This document shows positions 61,700 through 64,000 of a DNA stretch of 64,000 nt, piece after piece. Made by a program: the position numbers and the translations under genes. Under the pieces are notes generated by a model. The model was given only the letters and a program-made list of their open reading frames with translations. It was not told where the DNA came from and made no database searches. Location: assembly GCA_946807835.1 (NCBI GenBank), contig OX327686.1:13702001-13766000 (forward strand), read 5' to 3'. Source of the DNA: Ailanthus altissimus (lineage: Eukaryota > Streptophyta > Magnoliopsida > Sapindales > Simaroubaceae). The first letter of the stretch is position 1, and each line of letters starts with the position of its first letter.

Positions 61700-63095
61700 T
61701 TGTCTAATGAAGTACAAAAGTAGACAATTGAGGAGTTGACCATCCTAACTTCAGCTTTGGCTTTGGGAATTGTTACATCCTTCAGTTTCATCTTTTTCTT
61801 TAACTCATTTTTCTTCTATCGAAGCTCCAGAACTTTCTACTCCAATTCTAAGGATCGGGTCGTCCTCTCTACTTCTTCCTCCCTCAACTTGGCTAGTGTG
61901 ACTTCTAGCTCCTTTATCCTCTACTTGGCTACCTTGCTTTCGTCCTCAAGCTTTTGAACTTTTGACATCAAGTCAACTTTTTAGTGATCTAGTGATGCCT
62001 TCTCCTCAGCCTCTTTCTTAGCTTCCTTTATCATTTTTATGGTCGTTTACTTTTTTCTTAGCAATTAAAGTAAACGAAGCCGCAAAGTCATCCAATTGGG
62101 TCTTTAGGCCGACCAATATATGATCGTCTGAGACATTGTCTGATAAGAACTTGAAATTCTTGTTCACTTCAATCACTTCTCGGTCATCCATTAACACATC
62201 AGTCAAACGACCCTTTAGTCCCTTAAGTTCTTCTATAGTCCTTTCAACTTCGTCAAGAGCTTGGGGCGACTGAGCAACCATAACAGGGTCCTCTATTGGA
62301 GCTGCGAGATGCTCAAGCGATTCTGCTATAAAGGTCAGCTCTAGAGGTTTATTTACTCCAGGCAATAGGTTGGCTATGGTTGACTTTTCAAGCAAAGTGG
62401 CAGAGTAGAGAGATGCGATCGACCCTAAAAGGGTTTTTGAGTGAATGATTTTTATTTTGGCCGATCTCTTGGTGGTCGTCTTTGAAAAACAAAAAGAGTA
62501 ATTAAAGCCTAAGACCAGCCTAACAGGCTGAAGTGCAAGACACTTTTGTTACCTTAACTCACTTCTTAGGAGGGACCAAGCCTTCCTCCTCGCCAGTCGG
62601 AGGAGCGTTCAAAATTGATGGTATAGCCTCTGCAAAACAAACAGGAAAATCAATATTAGATAAGAGGCTATTGTCAAAATCAAACGTAAGGTTTACCTTG
62701 TAATGTATAATCATTGACCACTCATACTAGTACGAGATCTAGGGTCGACTTAGAATAATTATCTAAATAAATCCGGTCCATGGTGGCCGATTAGTTCCTT
62801 TTTTAGGAATATAACCCACTATGCTAAATTTTATGAAAGGTATTGACGGCCTTGGGTCCTCAAACAGTTGCTCAAAGAAAACATCACCAAGCCAAGGGCC
62901 GCATTCGCAAACCCATTTGGTTTGGCAATCTACAGTCGTCCAATTATGTTTAAGGACCAACTCTCTTTTGCATTGATGTCTTATTCTTTTCATTTCGTCT
63001 AGTTTCTTACAATAAAATTTTACACCAAAAAATTTCTCAAAATCTAAAATTTCTTGAATAAGCTTACCCCATGACTTCGACCGATCGACCTGCAC
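61700..63095 (-). pseudogene. Antisense extra ORF of the Tat gypsy element, broken
   Basis: Minus-strand pieces: MQVDRSKSWGKLIQEILDFE (63095), open for 110 codons; then, at 62395-62018, LKTQLDDFAASFTLIAKKK with a helical lead-in; then a coiled-coil-like tail (KVQKLEDESKVAK) near 61960-61800. The same ORF occurs on the plus strand at 33390-37277 (DDFAASFT; shared text TTAGATTTTGAGAAATTT, here on the minus strand near 63047-63030). It has at least two frame breaks, and the LTR at 63104 cuts off its upstream part. The role of such ORFs is unknown; kinship with plant-mobile-domain proteins is inferred from the better-preserved N-terminal part of the other copy. Confidence 0.65.
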
Positions 63096-63103
63096 AGCAT
63101 CAG

Positions 63104-64000
63104 TGATAAGGGTTAATTAAGTCTAATATTTTCATCTTTTAAACTTAATATTTATTCGTTTAAATAAAGATTATTTATTTTTTATGTGCTTTATTATTAT
63201 TTTGTAGGTTTTGAGTTAATGGAGCAAATTGGAATACAAATTCAAAGAAAATAACGCACAAACATCAAAATGTTATAGTATCATGCTATATTAATTTTGC
63301 TATAGTGCCTAGCACTCAAAAACAGTATGTACAGTGTTGTGACACTCTGTGAATAATGCTTGTGAACAGTATATGTGAACAGTAACTAGTGATCAGTAAT
63401 CCTAATTTGATTTGTATTTGATGTTTTATCTTAATTTGAAGACATAAACCTATAAATAAAATGCCAAAAGCCCTAATTCAAGAAAGAATCAATTAGAGAG
63501 GCAAAAACTTAGAGAAATAATTCACAACACAAAATTAAATATCAAAGCCAAGAAATCAATATTCAAGTTTCAAGTTAAGATTGAGAAAGAAGCAACCCAA
63601 GACGTCTTCTTGATTAGCTTTTCTTCTATTTTCTTATTATTATATTGTTGTTCTTGCTGTTATTCATAGATTGATTTGATACTCTTAGTTTTGTGATGAG
63701 CTGAACTTATTATTCTAGGGTTAGACTATGTGAACCTAGTATGTAGTTAGATTTCATTGATTTTTAGTTTATGAACTTAATTATTATAATTGATTCATTC
63801 TATCTTGATCTTAATGCTTTCATTACATCTGATCAATATTTTTAATGACTAAAGAACCATGATGATCTTGACAAAGAGATTCATATGTTTAGTTTAGGAT
63901 AGTTTGATGCTTGATCATATGGTAACAACTATGAGTTCCATGTAAGATACACATAGACCTAGATAGCATATATGGTATAATTTAGACTTGATCTTAATAA
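63104..64000 (+). repeat. LTR of the TGATA family, cut by the window end
   Basis: Starts TGATAAGGGTTAATTAAG right after GCATCAG. From about 63700 it aligns with the complement of 35000-35260 (GAACCTAGTATGTA, CTTTCATTA, CATATGTTTAG/CATGTGTTTAG), so it is the same family as the LTR at 34543-35948 but plus-oriented. TATAAATAAAA at 63451-63461 is a likely TATA box, with repeated GTGAACAGTA units upstream (63362-63385). Whether it is solo or the 5' LTR of a full element cannot be seen. Confidence 0.8.

Larger units (their letters stand above)
50605..63103 (+). mobile_element. Tat-type Ty3/gypsy element, heavily decayed and interrupted
   Basis: In + order: gag (51.7-54.46 kb), protease (57.6), RT (58.25-59.3), RNase H (59.45-60.2), integrase (60.4-61.5), then antisense extra-ORF remnants (61.7-63.1). 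The order PR-RT-RH-IN marks Ty3/gypsy. Extra antisense ORFs after pol have been described in Tat-lineage elements. Two solo LTRs split gag, and a third LTR starts in the antisense ORF at 63104. Its own LTRs were not identified, so its outer limits are open. Confidence 0.8.

Noticed and set aside
1..64000. CRISPR array, tRNA or rRNA genes, bacterial operons
   Set aside because: No regular spaced repeats of CRISPR type and no RNA-gene sequence noticed; spliced plant-type genes and plant transposons rule out a prokaryotic source.

Overview
The window is AT-rich eukaryotic DNA from a flowering plant, most likely a eudicot. The evidence is spliced genes with plant-type GT/AG introns, Ty1/copia and Ty3/gypsy (Tat-type) retrotransposon proteins, a plant hAT transposase, a MULE fragment, an L1-type LINE and ankyrin/PGG genes. 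I see no prokaryotic features and cannot name the species. It is mostly a transposon graveyard with a few decayed host genes.

Left part, 1-18.1 kb. The window opens on the last ~60 codons of a broken ankyrin/PGG gene (+). A full but decayed copia element follows (951-6119, +). Next is a second copia (+) split in two (6175-6830 and 17746-18120) by a third copia on the minus strand (6831-17745), whose own pol is split by a 2.2-kb solo LTR (10307-12514). The target duplications support three insertion layers.

Middle, 18.1-44.1 kb. A 5.1-kb hAT element (19097-24213) keeps terminal inverted repeats, an 8-bp target duplication (7/8) and a three-exon transposase with only one in-frame stop. A CpG-rich ~91-bp minisatellite lies upstream of that gene. 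Then come a diverged partial LTR, an orphan exon resembling DAWDLE/SNIP1, a decayed MYB/SANT-like gene, and a decayed ORF of the kind carried antisense by Tat-type gypsy elements (split by a 1.4-kb solo LTR). A MULE N-terminus is split by a second copy of the 2.1-kb solo LTR. The segment ends with a six-exon ankyrin/PGG gene (minus) carrying three disabling lesions.

Right part, 44.1-64 kb. A 5'-truncated L1 (minus) abuts a (TA)n tract and a 0.87-kb copia-type solo LTR. One short ORF of unknown function (48112-48384, minus) looks coding. A Tat-type gypsy element (+, about 50.6-63.1 kb) has gag interrupted by two solo LTRs, then protease, RT, RNase H and integrase, and antisense extra-ORF remnants (61.7-63.1 kb). 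Another LTR begins at 63104 and leaves the window.

No gene here is clearly intact apart from the short ORF at 48.1 kb. The hAT transposase is closest to functional. The most distinctive patterns are six LTR-like segments read as solo LTRs, all with recoverable target duplications; the extra ORF present twice, each copy hit by a related LTR; GC-rich palindrome arrays in two otherwise different LTRs; and the minisatellite in the hAT leader. I found no convincing new biological system.
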